A DNA stretch of 64,000 bases from an uncultured Lachnospiraceae bacterium (GCA_944384155.1 CALWSG010000054.1:1-64000), one strand, 5' to 3'; counted from the first letter of the stretch, positions 43,973 through 52,807 are shown. Notes: a model not told the origin generated them from the letters alone. Numbers and translations are program-made.

Positions 43973-44739
43973 AATTTTTCCTTATTCTTTAAAGCTTTAT
44001 TATAGTGACTCCTAAAAGTATAAGATGTAATATTTTCCTCTATTCCTGCTTTCTGTGCATAATCCTTTATTATTTTCCAAAAGCCCTGCCTGCTTAATTT
44101 ATTTCCGTGACAGTTCACAAACAGATAATCGCACTGTCCTGCCCCTATCAGTATACTTCTTCCGTTTTCTATATATTTTCTTAAGGCATTGCCTGTCTTT
44201 TTCCCAAAAAATATGGCTCTTTCATTCTTACCGTTTTTACATTCAACATATTCCATTTCCATTTTTATATCACTTAACCTTATATCAGTAATTTCACTTA
44301 CCTTCATGCCTGTACTATACAAAAGCAGCAGCATTGCCCTATCTCTTAATACCATAGGAAAATCTCCTTTAGGCTGTCTTAAAAGCTTTTCTATTGTTGC
44401 CTCCGATGCTTCTTTTGTCTGCTTTTTTTCCACCCTTGGAGGCTCTATAAGCTCTGTAGGCTCCATCTCAATGTATCTTTTAGCTATCATAAAACGGAAA
44501 AATGTCTTCATTGATGATATATTTCTCACTATGGTTGACGGTGACTTTCCTGTCTTTTCCATATATAAAATATAAGCATTGATATTAGTATATGTAACCC
44601 TGTCAAAGCTGTTAATCCCGCTTTCAACCAAAAAATCTGCCATATGATTTAAATCTCTTCTGTAGGAATCGGCTGTATTTCTTGAGCTTTTTTTAATTCT
44701 TACTATATATTCGATATATTCGTTTATTTTATCCTTCAT
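43957..44739 (-). CDS. XerD-like tyrosine recombinase, truncated and lacking catalytic residues
   Basis: 260-aa tyrosine recombinase. The N-terminal SAM-like DNA-binding domain (about 1-95) is intact, but the catalytic domain is damaged. By alignment from memory with XerD, Arg148 is replaced by Lys146 (YSTGMKVSEI), His244 by Tyr240 (ITSYTFR), only Arg247 (Arg243) remains, and the chain ends before the GH box and tyrosine nucleophile. The beta-hairpin lysine (GKNERAI) is kept. The order nudix-spoIIM-xerD-deoB matches that around xerD in Bacillus, so this is the xerD position rather than a mobile element. A promoter is present, so it may be expressed as a non-catalytic protein. Confidence 0.8.
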   Translation of the reverse strand: MKDKINEYIEYIVRIKKSSRNTADSYRRDLNHMADFLVESGINSFDRVTYTNINAYILYMEKTGKSPSTIVRNISSMKTFFRFMIAKRYIEMEPTELIEPPRVEKKQTKEASEATIEKLLRQPKGDFPMVLRDRAMLLLLYSTGMKVSEITDIRLSDIKMEMEYVECKNGKNERAIFFGKKTGNALRKYIENGRSILIGAGQCDYLFVNCHGNKLSRQGFWKIIKDYAQKAGIEENITSYTFRSHYNKALKNKEKLKNSM

Positions 44740-44784
44740 CTGTATCCTCCGCCTTGAAAATTATATTAATGCAAGACGGATAAC

Positions 44785-44813
44785 ATTATATAAAAAACTT
44801 AAGTTTTCTGCAA
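44785..44813 (-). promoter_or_regulatory. Promoter of the XerD-like gene
   Basis: TTGCAG (44808-44813), 17 bp, TATAAT (44785-44790). The -35 lies next to the spoIIM stop codon, giving the recombinase a vegetative promoter separate from spoIIM. Confidence 0.65.
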
Positions 44814-44817
44814 CTGT

Positions 44818-45480
44818 TTATATAAATTTTTTTATAATAGCTGAATTTACATATACCTCCAAAAAAGCAGTAATTACTATAAGCAGTATAACGCACAATA
44901 AAAACAACGGTATTTTTTTTTCTCCAACCAGTTCCCTTATAAACAGCTTTATACTGTACAAAAAGCTTTCACCCATGCATCGGCTCTTTCTAAAGAGCTT
45001 CATTTTCTCCCATACATAAAAGCCTGTTGTTATAATAATCACCAGAAGAACGCCGTATGTTATATAATGGGGCATAATACTTAAAAGGTAAATTACAACA
45101 CCTCCAAAGCCATATTTTAAAACAGAAGATGATATAAGCAGGGCTATCACTGCCCCTTTATAGGCACAGTATAGATTCAGAAAAATTCCGCCAACAGAGG
45201 TAAAGGAAATTACCATCACAATCATTACCTCAGCAAACATATTCTTTATAGCATATACAAGAAGGCTTTTACTGTCCACGTCAATATTTTTATATGTTTC
45301 CATAAAATATGAGCTGTAAATGCCAAGCTTGTCATAAAAATAGTCGCAAAAAATATTCATGCAAAAGGTTCCTGCTGCAAGCCCCACAAAGAACCACAGC
45401 AGAAATCTGTAATTTTCATATATATTTTTTACTGATACGCCGTTAATTATATGTACCCTTTTTTTTATCATATCTTCCAT
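44818..45480 (-). CDS. spoIIM: Stage II sporulation protein M
   Basis: 220-aa SpoIIM, part of the SpoIIDMP peptidoglycan-degrading machine of engulfment. Five or six membrane spans with the family's FVGLAAGTFCMNIF start, NLYCAYKGAVIALLISSSVLKYGF and IMPHYITYGVLLVIIITTGF segments. The start may be at 45480 or the ATG three codons later (IKKRVHI); neither has a strong Shine-Dalgarno. A sigma-E-like promoter lies upstream. Shows the host makes endospores. Confidence 0.92.
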   Translation of the reverse strand: MEDMIKKRVHIINGVSVKNIYENYRFLLWFFVGLAAGTFCMNIFCDYFYDKLGIYSSYFMETYKNIDVDSKSLLVYAIKNMFAEVMIVMVISFTSVGGIFLNLYCAYKGAVIALLISSSVLKYGFGGVVIYLLSIMPHYITYGVLLVIIITTGFYVWEKMKLFRKSRCMGESFLYSIKLFIRELVGEKKIPLFLLCVILLIVITAFLEVYVNSAIIKKFI

Positions 45481-45505
45481 TCCCCTTATATATTATTCTT
45501 CACAA

Positions 45506-45534
45506 TATATATGATATTAATTGAAAAATATGAC
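45506..45534 (-). promoter_or_regulatory. Candidate sigma-E (mother-cell) promoter of spoIIM
   Basis: GTCATATT (45527-45534), 13 bp, CATATATA (45506-45513). This resembles the Bacillus sigma-E pattern (KMATATT, 13-14 bp, CATACANT), unlike the TTGnnn/TATAAT promoters elsewhere in the window. spoIIM is a sigma-E target in Bacillus. Confidence 0.5.
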
Positions 45535-45545
45535 CTGTCTTTTAT

Positions 45546-46097
45546 TTATTTTTTATACTTCACATAGTATGCCATAATAGCTGATACTGTCTTTGAATCC
45601 TGTATGGTACAGTCATATACCATTTTCACCAAATCCTCTATATCATACTCGCACACATCAACATACTCTCCCTCATCAAGATGCTGCTTTGACGGTATAA
45701 GCTCCTTGGCCACATATATGTCTATAAATTCATTACAAAACGCTACAGTTGTCTTTATGCTTATTAGAAGCTCAAGATTATCCGATTTATATCCCGTTTC
45801 CTCCTCAAGCTCCCTTGCGGCACAATCCTTTGTAGGCTCATCAGGGGTATTCCTGCCTCCTGCCGGTATCTCTAAGGTAAATCTGTCAAGGGCATTTCTA
45901 TACTGCCTTACCATAAGAATCTTTCCATTATCCGTAACCGGAATCACTGCCGCTGCACCGCCATGCTTTATAAAATCATAATACTGAATATGTCCATCCT
46001 TATCCTGTATTGTATCCTTATAAAGCTCAATAATTGCTCCCTTATGTACAAGCTCTCTGTTTAGCCTTTCTATAGGCTTTTCATTTATACTGCTCAT
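45546..46097 (-). CDS. NUDIX hydrolase (ADP-ribose pyrophosphatase type)
   Basis: 183-aa nudix enzyme of the NudF/ADP-ribose family. Nudix box GGRNTPDEPTKDCAARELEEETGY is complete, preceded by FTLEIPAG. Likely hydrolyses ADP-ribose or related nucleotide-sugars. The start codon shares its A with the proC stop (TAATG), giving coupled translation. Confidence 0.92.
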   Translation of the reverse strand: MSSINEKPIERLNRELVHKGAIIELYKDTIQDKDGHIQYYDFIKHGGAAAVIPVTDNGKILMVRQYRNALDRFTLEIPAGGRNTPDEPTKDCAARELEEETGYKSDNLELLISIKTTVAFCNEFIDIYVAKELIPSKQHLDEGEYVDVCEYDIEDLVKMVYDCTIQDSKTVSAIMAYYVKYKK

Positions 46098-46897
46098 TAT
46101 TTCTTAAATCCCTCCGCCACGTTATAGCAGGCCTCAGTTGCCTTTATAAGGCTGTTTCTAAAGCCGTTTTCCTCAAGTGCCGCCACTCCCGCTATTGTTG
46201 TTCCTCCCGGTGAACATACCATATCCTTAAGCTCTCCCGGATGCTTTCCTGTATCTAATACCATCTTTGCCGCACCTAATACAGTCTGTGCCACCATTTC
46301 GTAAGCGGCTGCCCTTGGCATTCCTTTCATAACTACTGCATCCGCCATTGCTTCTATAAACATATAAACGTATGCCGGCGAGCTTCCTGATGCACATGTT
46401 ACTGCACTCATAAGCCTTTCCTCCACCAGCTTATATTTTCCAAAGGAATTAAACAGCCTTGATATTACATCTCTTTCCTCAAAGCTAAACTGCTTGGCAT
46501 CATAGCATACACCTGTCATTCCCTCACCTAAAAGTGCAGGAGTGTTAGGCATTGCACGAACTATTCTTGTATCAAACCCCAGAGAATCCTTAAGGCTTTG
46601 TATGCTTATTCCCGGAGCTATTGATATTACCACATTATCCTCTTTCACTATATTTTCTATATTTCGAAGCACCTGATTATAAAATTGGGGCTTTACTGCC
46701 AGCACTATATATTTTGCACTGTTTGCAAGCTCTGCGTTTGTCTCTGTATATGCTACTTTTGTTTCCTTTGACACGGAAAGAACTCTGTCTGTATTTACAT
46801 CCGTAAAAATCAGCTCCTCACTGTCAAACACTTCAAGGGCTCCTTTAAGCATGGCATAGCCCATGTTTCCCATTCCTATAAATCCTATTTTTGCCAT
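46097..46897 (-). CDS. proC: Pyrroline-5-carboxylate reductase
   Basis: 266-aa NADPH-dependent enzyme, last step of proline synthesis. KIGFIGMGNMGYAMLKG dinucleotide fold, VVISIAPGISIQSL, RAMPNTPALLGEGM, and the C-terminal signature MVCSPGGTTIAGVAALEENGFR. AAGGAAGTTTATATT precedes the ATG. Confidence 0.97.
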   Translation of the reverse strand: MAKIGFIGMGNMGYAMLKGALEVFDSEELIFTDVNTDRVLSVSKETKVAYTETNAELANSAKYIVLAVKPQFYNQVLRNIENIVKEDNVVISIAPGISIQSLKDSLGFDTRIVRAMPNTPALLGEGMTGVCYDAKQFSFEERDVISRLFNSFGKYKLVEERLMSAVTCASGSSPAYVYMFIEAMADAVVMKGMPRAAAYEMVAQTVLGAAKMVLDTGKHPGELKDMVCSPGGTTIAGVAALEENGFRNSLIKATEACYNVAEGFKK

Positions 46898-46947
46898 AAT
46901 ATAAACTTCCTTTCTTTTTTATACATAAACATATTATTTCAAATATC

Positions 46948-47607
46948 CTAACATAACAAATATTTTAACAGCTCCTCAGGCTTATCTATAAAATTTTTTC
47001 CCCCCTGCTTTATAAGGAGCTTCTTATCCCTAAAGCCCCATGTAACCAGAACATTCATGATTCCTGCATTTCTTGCAGTAGCTATATCTACCTCGGAATC
47101 ACCTACATATATAACATTTTCCTTCTTACTTCCAAGTATTTTTATTGCCTCATATACTGAATCAGGTGCAGGCTTTCTGTTAAAGCCGGGTCTGTCACCT
47201 ATTGCCACATCTATAATATCTCCAAAGTATAAGCGGCTTAACTCACTAACTGCCCCCTGATTTTTATTTGACACTATTGCCTGTTTTATTCCCATAGACT
47301 TTAGTTTCTTTATCAAGTCTGTTACACCGTCATATGGTTTTGTTTTATTCAGGCAGTTATCCGTATAATAGCTTTTAAACTCTGACAAAACCTCCTGATA
47401 CAGCTTATCATCAACATACTCAGGAACTGCTTGTCTTATAAGCTTTCCTATACCATTTCCCACAAAACATCTTATCTCATCTATAGTACGCGTAGGAAAA
47501 CCAAAGACTTCCATTGTATGATTAACTCCGTCCGTTAAATCTTCTAAGGTATATAGGAGAGTTCCATCTAAATCAAAAATAACAGTATCGTATTTTTTCG
47601 TTTCCAT
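46948..47607 (-). CDS. HAD-superfamily phosphatase (phosphoglycolate-phosphatase-like)
   Basis: 219-aa HAD subfamily IA hydrolase. VIFDLDGTLL (nucleophile Asp), QAIVSNKNQG, GFNRKPAPDSVYEAIKIL lysine motif and YVGDSEVDIATARNAGI. Candidate Gph or PpaX; the substrate cannot be told. ATG 47607 follows GGCGGTGATATA. The upstream terminator makes it a new transcription unit or a weak read-through gene. Confidence 0.9.
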   Translation of the reverse strand: METKKYDTVIFDLDGTLLYTLEDLTDGVNHTMEVFGFPTRTIDEIRCFVGNGIGKLIRQAVPEYVDDKLYQEVLSEFKSYYTDNCLNKTKPYDGVTDLIKKLKSMGIKQAIVSNKNQGAVSELSRLYFGDIIDVAIGDRPGFNRKPAPDSVYEAIKILGSKKENVIYVGDSEVDIATARNAGIMNVLVTWGFRDKKLLIKQGGKNFIDKPEELLKYLLC

Positions 47608-47646
47608 TATATCACCGCCTAATCTGCAAAATTCTAAAATTGCAAA

Positions 47647-47679
47647 ATGCACGGACAATTAAATTATCTGTCCATGCAT
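47647..47679 (-). terminator. Terminator of the aldolase-like gene
   Basis: Eleven-base arms ATGCATGGACA / TGTCCGTGCAT (one G-U) around an 11-nt loop, then TTTTGC. It lies between the aldolase-like gene and the HAD gene. Confidence 0.7.
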
Positions 47680-47703
47680 TTCATTTTATCACATTATTTT
47701 TTA

Positions 47704-48687
47704 TTACTCAATATCTAAAAGCTCCTGATACAGTTTAGAGTAATCTGTTCTTTTTTCTTTCAGGAATTTTATTGCAGTGCTTGGATGGCTGTTTAATATT
47801 CCTGTTAAAAGATATGGTATATCATATCCCCACACAACGCCGTCATCCTTAAGCTTTAATATATGCTTTTCAACAAAATCCATTATAGGTACAAGATTGT
47901 ATTTAGGATTTCTTAAAAAGCCTAATAGCGATTCTAAAAAGCAGTTGCCGGCACCCCTTCCCATGCCGCTTACTGTTGCATCAAGAATGCTTACTCCCTG
48001 CTTCATGGCTGTAATAGTATTTGCAAATGCCAGCTGTTGATTGTTATGTGAATGTATTCCAACATTTTTACCTGATGCCTTTGCAATGGCGGTATATTTT
48101 TCTGCAAGTCTCTCTATCTGCTCTGGATAAAATGAACCGAAACTGTCTACAAGATATATTGTATCTACACCTCCGCTTTTTGCTATAAGCTCAAGTCCAT
48201 TGTCAAGGTCCTCATCATTAACCTTTGATACTGCCATAATATTTATTGAGGTCTCGTATCCCTTTTGCTTTGCATCCTCTGCCATCTCTATTGCGGCAGG
48301 TATCTGGTGTATATAGCAGGCTGTTCTCACCAAATCTATAACGCTGTCCTTTCTGTCAATAATATCCTTTTTAAAATCAGTTCTTCCCACATCTGTCATA
48401 ACAGATATTTTTAAATCCGTATTATTCTCTCCAACAATTCCCCTTATAGCTTCCTCATCACAGAATTTCCACTTTCCGAAATCCCCTACATTAAAAATCT
48501 CCTTTGATGCCTTATATCCAAACTCCATATAATCAACACCGGCTTTTACATTTGCCTTATATAAATCCTTTACAAACTCATCAGTAAAGTAAAAATTATT
48601 TACAAGACCTCCATCTCTCAATGTACAATCCATAACCATTATGTCAGGACGATATGACACTAAGGTTCCGTTATTTGTTGTATCCAT
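47704..48687 (-). CDS. DRE-TIM metallolyase / aldolase catalytic domain protein
   Basis: 327-aa HMGL-like TIM barrel, similar to 4-hydroxy-2-oxovalerate aldolase: VMDCTLRDGGLVNN (metal and general-base residues), TIYLVDSFGSFYPEQ, HSHNNQQLAFAN and GMGRGAGNCFLE. It probably cleaves or forms a C-C bond next to a keto acid; true substrate unknown. GGAAGG precedes the ATG. The promoter at 48783-48811 and a palindromic leader precede it. Confidence 0.85.
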   Translation of the reverse strand: MDTTNNGTLVSYRPDIMVMDCTLRDGGLVNNFYFTDEFVKDLYKANVKAGVDYMEFGYKASKEIFNVGDFGKWKFCDEEAIRGIVGENNTDLKISVMTDVGRTDFKKDIIDRKDSVIDLVRTACYIHQIPAAIEMAEDAKQKGYETSINIMAVSKVNDEDLDNGLELIAKSGGVDTIYLVDSFGSFYPEQIERLAEKYTAIAKASGKNVGIHSHNNQQLAFANTITAMKQGVSILDATVSGMGRGAGNCFLESLLGFLRNPKYNLVPIMDFVEKHILKLKDDGVVWGYDIPYLLTGILNSHPSTAIKFLKEKRTDYSKLYQELLDIE

Positions 48688-48714
48688 TTCTGCATTCCTT
48701 CCTCTTTTCCCTTT

Positions 48715-48772
48715 TGTTTTATGTATTGCTTTAAACCATTACGCTTTAAAGCGTTGAAGTTTAAACCAATAA
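48715..48772 (-). promoter_or_regulatory. Palindromic leader/operator before the aldolase-like gene
   Basis: Around 48740 the 14-bp perfect palindrome ACGCTTTAAAGCGT lies between two direct repeats TTGGTTTAAA and ATGGTTTAAA. It is downstream of the -10 box, where a repressor operator or an mRNA hairpin would be effective. Confidence 0.45.
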
Positions 48773-48782
48773 ACTGTTTAAT

Positions 48783-48811
48783 ATAATACAACCGGAAATA
48801 AATTTTGTCAA
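48783..48811 (-). promoter_or_regulatory. Promoter of the aldolase-like gene
   Basis: TTGACA (48806-48811), 17 bp, TATTAT (48783-48788), with a leader of about 85 nt. Confidence 0.75.
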
Positions 48812-48834
48812 GCATCTGTTCCATATAATAGCTT

Positions 48835-49671
48835 TTATTCTTCACTGCCTACATTTTTCAACGCATCATACACTTTCTTTAAATCGGCATCACTTTCCAA
48901 AGCTATTCCAAGCTGATTGTTTATATTAGATATAAGCTCTGAATATTGGGCATTATCCTGAACTCTGTTTGTGTACATGTCAATCTCCTCGCCCACCTCG
49001 AAATTGTGAAGCTTATAGCCGCTGTCTGTTTTTACAAGAAGGAATGTATCCATGGCAGGAGCTACTGTGTTTATATTTTTAAACTTCATGTTATAAGTAA
49101 CACACACAATCTCCTTTCCGTCCTCAGTTTCATACAAAACGTAACATACAATATTCTGAACTGCTTCAACATATTTATTTAAATAAGAATAGCTTGATTC
49201 AGAAACATTCTGCATATTTTCATAGCACTGTGACAGTGCCTCCTCGTTCCATTCTACAACAGAATTTTGAAAATACTTCTCAAAAAGCTGGTTATACTCC
49301 GAATCGGCTGCTTCTGCCAAAAGAACCTCCTCTTCCGGTGTCTCTGTGGTTTCCTGCAAAGCCTCTGTTGTCTTAGGTTCCGTTGCCTTCTGACTGTCCT
49401 TTTCCTTACCTGTGTTTACAATAATCAGTGCTACTAAAAGTATTATTATCAAAATACCTAAAATTGTCCAAAGCACCTTCATTTTATTACTTTGATAAAA
49501 TTTAATTATAGGGTTTTCCTTAAAACTCCAGCCTTTTTTATTCCTGTCCCTTCTATTTTCTTCTGCCTTTACAGCCCTTTCGTACCCGTCAAGGTCTCTC
49601 TCTAAATATTCTACAATATCATTATCTTCCGTCTCTTCATCTAATATATAATTCTTATCCTTATCGCTCAA
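48835..49671 (-). CDS. Single-span membrane protein, unknown function
   Basis: About 278 aa. Cytoplasmic charged N-terminus (about 60 aa), one span (MKVLWTILGILIIILLVALIIV), an acidic/Thr-rich linker and an extracytoplasmic domain of about 170 aa (YNQLFEKYFQNSVVEWNEEALSQCYENM...). The best start is TTG 49671, with TTTGGAGG 8 nt upstream; the longer frame begins inside that Shine-Dalgarno. The outer domain looks like an NTF2- or DUF4352-type module, but I cannot assign it. It ends only 24 nt upstream of the aldolase promoter. Confidence 0.75.
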   Translation of the reverse strand: MSDKDKNYILDEETEDNDIVEYLERDLDGYERAVKAEENRRDRNKKGWSFKENPIIKFYQSNKMKVLWTILGILIIILLVALIIVNTGKEKDSQKATEPKTTEALQETTETPEEEVLLAEAADSEYNQLFEKYFQNSVVEWNEEALSQCYENMQNVSESSYSYLNKYVEAVQNIVCYVLYETEDGKEIVCVTYNMKFKNINTVAPAMDTFLLVKTDSGYKLHNFEVGEEIDMYTNRVQDNAQYSELISNINNQLGIALESDADLKKVYDALKNVGSEE

Positions 49672-49787
49672 TTTTATTTCCTCCAAAAATACACTTGAAT
49701 TTCTGTAAATTGCATTTCAATGTGCCAAAATGTATTGGGGTGATTTTGACACTATAAACTAAAATGCGGAAACTAAAAAATACAGTA

Positions 49788-49816
49788 TTGCCATTTTTGA
49801 TTTTATTGGGTATAAT
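49788..49816 (+). promoter_or_regulatory. Promoter of tRNA-Arg
   Basis: TTGCCA (49788-49793), 17 bp, TATAAT (49811-49816), 8 nt before the mature tRNA 5' end. Confidence 0.8.
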
Positions 49817-49824
49817 CTTGTTAT

Positions 49825-49896
49825 GCATGCGTAGTCCAATGGATAGAACGTACCTCTCCGGAAGGTAAAATGCGAGTTCGATTCTCGCCGCGTGCA
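49825..49896 (+). tRNA. tRNA-Arg (anticodon CCG)
   Basis: Full cloverleaf: acceptor GCATGCG/CGCGTGC (one G-U), D-stem GTCC/GGAT, anticodon stem TACCT/AGGTA around CTCCGGA (anticodon CCG at 49858-49860), four-base variable loop, T-arm GCGAG-TTCGATT-CTCGC, discriminator A. CCA is not encoded. It is a lone tRNA on the plus strand, convergent with the DUF5688 gene, and reads the rare CGG arginine codon of a low-GC genome. Confidence 0.95.
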
Positions 49897-49920
49897 TTTT
49901 TGTTATGGTAAAACATGTAA

Positions 49921-49951
49921 AATACTTAATCACTTTTAAGGGATAAGTATT
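49921..49951 (-). terminator. Weak terminator of the DUF5688 gene
   Basis: AATACTTA / TAAGTATT stem around the stop codon region, followed by TT only beyond the stem. It overlaps the end of the gene and lies in the 39-bp gap to the tRNA, so it may separate the convergent transcripts. Confidence 0.4.
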
Positions 49952-50871
49952 CTGTCCTTCTTTAAATCATACATGTAAATATGGTCTGATAATATTTCAT
50001 ATCGTTCAACCTCATCCTTATTTACATTTCTAACCATATGATTCAGCTCATCCTTATCTGCACCGCCCGCAGAAATTAAAATCACCTCATGTATGCTGCT
50101 GGGAATTATATACAAATCATTACCCATAAATGCTGCAAAATTTCGTATTACATCATCATATAAGATACATGCTGCCCCATTTATTTTCAAATTATTTGTA
50201 AGCACAAACATCTTTCCCTTTTTATTATTATTTCCGGCTTCAGCTTTTTCTATTCCATCTGTCTCATTAGCAAACTCACTGTCTGCTTCATTTCTTTCAT
50301 TATCAAATCCGTTTATCACATCATTTATATCTTTTATCTCATACCTGAGCAGCCTTGGAGTATTACGCTTTGCAATGGCAAACAACGCCTCTTTTCTCAC
50401 ATTCCACATTTCAAGATATCTGTTATGAATAAGTGCAGTTGCATTTTTTATTTCATCAGTATTTATTATAAAATAAAAAACCACTGCCAAATCAAGATAC
50501 TCATAATACGGAACATCCTTAAGAAGCTTTTTATTGCTGTCTCTGTTTACCACTTTAAATACTATGCTGTTTTTTACCCTGCTAAAATCTTTAAAATAAT
50601 CAATACTTATGCTGCTGTTTATTTTATAATTCTTATAGGCTTTGTATATCATTGATATTATATCACTGATACACTTACCCCTTTTATATTCTTCATAATA
50701 ATCATTTAAATATATGGTAGGTGATATAACTCCTTCACCCTCCATTATAACAAGGGCATCCAGCTCACAATCATTATTTTTTATAATTGTCTTTAAATCT
50801 ATCCTGCTGTTTCCCCCCATTATTTCCTTAAAGCTGTCTTTTATATAGTTAATAAACTCAGTGTAATCCAT
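49936..50871 (-). CDS. DUF5688 family protein
   Basis: 311-aa soluble protein similar to DUF5688 proteins, which are frequent in Lachnospiraceae and often multi-copy. Typical parts: PTIYLNDYYEEYKRGKCISDIISMIYKAYK, LKDVPYYEYLDLAVVFYFIIN, and the late NNLKINGAACILYDDVIRNFA...DLYIIPSSIHEVILI. Function unknown. ATG 50871 is set by GGAGGTATTT; the longer frame reads the Shine-Dalgarno. Confidence 0.85.
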   Translation of the reverse strand: MDYTEFINYIKDSFKEIMGGNSRIDLKTIIKNNDCELDALVIMEGEGVISPTIYLNDYYEEYKRGKCISDIISMIYKAYKNYKINSSISIDYFKDFSRVKNSIVFKVVNRDSNKKLLKDVPYYEYLDLAVVFYFIINTDEIKNATALIHNRYLEMWNVRKEALFAIAKRNTPRLLRYEIKDINDVINGFDNERNEADSEFANETDGIEKAEAGNNNKKGKMFVLTNNLKINGAACILYDDVIRNFAAFMGNDLYIIPSSIHEVILISAGGADKDELNHMVRNVNKDEVERYEILSDHIYMYDLKKDRILIP

Positions 50872-50995
50872 AAATACCTCCATTAGTATAAAGGCTATTA
50901 ATGAATTAATAATAAACTTTGCTTTAAGATATTTATATATTATATTAACACATTATTAATGTCAATATGTTTTCGACAAAATATGACATTTCTCT

Positions 50996-52807
50996 TTACT
51001 TTTTAAGGATTAAAACTTTTTCCTCAATCTCTCCAAATACTATATATCCCTGCTCCTTAAGCTCCTTTATCACTTTTTCATATTTTGTCCTTGAAGATTC
51101 ATACCTCATGTCAAACACAAAATAATCTGTTATTGTATCTTTATATGAATCATAATCATGTATTTCATCTCTTTGTGACAATGCAGGTACAAACCATGTT
51201 GAAGCACTGACTGATGCGTTCTTTGGTATTGTTTCAAAAAGCTCTAAAATCTCCATATTATCTTCCAGGCAGGCCTCTGCCTCCGTATAGTAGGAATTTT
51301 TATCTGCCAATGCATTTGTGGTACAAAGAAGGGATGCCGTAACCATAAGAAGTATGCATCTTTTTTTCCTAAGTGTCTCTGCTCCCTCAAAATACATAAT
51401 CGCCATATATATAAGAAGGGTACATGAACCATATGTATATTGAAATCCAATATCATACTGGTATCCGTAGTTTGTAAGAAAATTCATTACCATATAAGGA
51501 ATCATTAATATATACATGGATATTTTTTTTGCAAACAGAGGAGTAAATAATAAAGGTACCATTGTCCAAAGGAAAAACTCAAGCTTTTCCGTTTTCATAA
51601 GCTGCTTTATTACATATGCCGGATCCTTTAATATATTCATAACCATGCCTGTCAGTCCGTCCTCTGAGGAAACCATAAGATTGTCATACCTTCCTATGGA
51701 GTTAATGGAGCTTCCATGACCAAACTTATTAAGACAATAAAACACTATACAGAAATATAATACTGCTCCTGCCAATATTATTAAACCTGTTAATTTTTCT
51801 TTCTTTTCTCTTTTGTATGCCAGTATAAATAAGCCGATACATGCCACATAAATGGCCGCATCTTCTTTTACCATCAGGCTTAAAAGAGTAAATATTATAA
51901 TGCCTGCCCTTCTTTTTTTAACTGACATATTTTCATTGTCAAGAAAATATATAAGCCACAAAAGAAGCGGCGGAAGAAATTTATTTTCATGGAAATCATA
52001 AAACAAACCGCTTCTCATAGTCGGATAAAGCAAAAATACCGTTACAAGACCGCCTGTTATAAGATTTGACATTTTTTTATTTCTGCATATAAAATATATA
52101 GGAATGGCACCTGACATCACTATAAGAAGCTGCATAACTATAAGCGTTACAGGACTTGGAAATATCATATATACAGGGAGTATAAGATAAAAGACAGGTG
52201 AAAAATGAATGGCAAAATGTGAAAGATAGTAATTTCTCTCACAGGTTGTCATAGGCATTCCAGTCTCTTTCATATAATAATACATTTGTGAAAATATGCC
52301 AAAATCAAATGTAGGCGTTCTAAACAAATAATATCTCAAAACAACGAGAGAGCCTACATATATCAGCGTAAGCACCGCCACAAATATAATAAACATAAAA
52401 ACCATTTTTTTTCCTGGCACAAATTGCTTTAATGTACATGGAAAACGAAGAAGAATATATCTTACTGCCAATATTACAAAAAAGACAACAGTTACAGTAA
52501 AATATATATCCCTTCCAACAAACAATATGAAAAATCCAAATGCAACAGACACAGCCATAAATATAACTGCATCAATATTATGAATCCTGCTTTTTTTTGC
52601 CATAACAGAAATACAGGTTACAATAATGAATGTACAAATAATTAATATTATAAAACCTATATTATTAATGTGATTAACATATTCTATCTTATTCCACTCA
52701 CTGTCTATTGTCACAAGATTGACAAGTGCCACAATAAGTAATGCTGAAATTACTCTCATAACATACGTCTCACATATACTTAAATCCCTATCCTTATATC
52801 CCTTCAT
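50996..52807 (-). CDS. DUF2079 family polytopic membrane protein
   Basis: 603-aa protein with about 12-14 membrane spans and few loops. The signature TPTFDFGIFSQMYYYMKETG...HFAIHFSPVFYLILPVY with DFHENKFLPPLLLWLIYF identifies DUF2079, a family fold-related to GT-C glycosyltransferases. The acidic DFG/H..HF..P motif fits a polyprenyl-phosphate-sugar-using enzyme, but donor and acceptor are unknown. AAAGAGAAGG precedes the ATG. Confidence 0.88.
   Translation of the reverse strand: MKGYKDRDLSICETYVMRVISALLIVALVNLVTIDSEWNKIEYVNHINNIGFIILIICTFIIVTCISVMAKKSRIHNIDAVIFMAVSVAFGFFILFVGRDIYFTVTVVFFVILAVRYILLRFPCTLKQFVPGKKMVFMFIIFVAVLTLIYVGSLVVLRYYLFRTPTFDFGIFSQMYYYMKETGMPMTTCERNYYLSHFAIHFSPVFYLILPVYMIFPSPVTLIVMQLLIVMSGAIPIYFICRNKKMSNLITGGLVTVFLLYPTMRSGLFYDFHENKFLPPLLLWLIYFLDNENMSVKKRRAGIIIFTLLSLMVKEDAAIYVACIGLFILAYKREKKEKLTGLIILAGAVLYFCIVFYCLNKFGHGSSINSIGRYDNLMVSSEDGLTGMVMNILKDPAYVIKQLMKTEKLEFFLWTMVPLLFTPLFAKKISMYILMIPYMVMNFLTNYGYQYDIGFQYTYGSCTLLIYMAIMYFEGAETLRKKRCILLMVTASLLCTTNALADKNSYYTEAEACLEDNMEILELFETIPKNASVSASTWFVPALSQRDEIHDYDSYKDTITDYFVFDMRYESSRTKYEKVIKELKEQGYIVFGEIEEKVLILKK

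Noticed and set aside
43957-44739. Integrase of a mobile element
   Set aside because: No att repeats, cargo or tRNA target nearby; the neighbours (nudix, spoIIM, deoB) match the chromosomal xerD place.
49825-49896. Integration site at tRNA-Arg
   Set aside because: No duplicated tRNA 3' end or integrase next to it; the flanks are ordinary genes.
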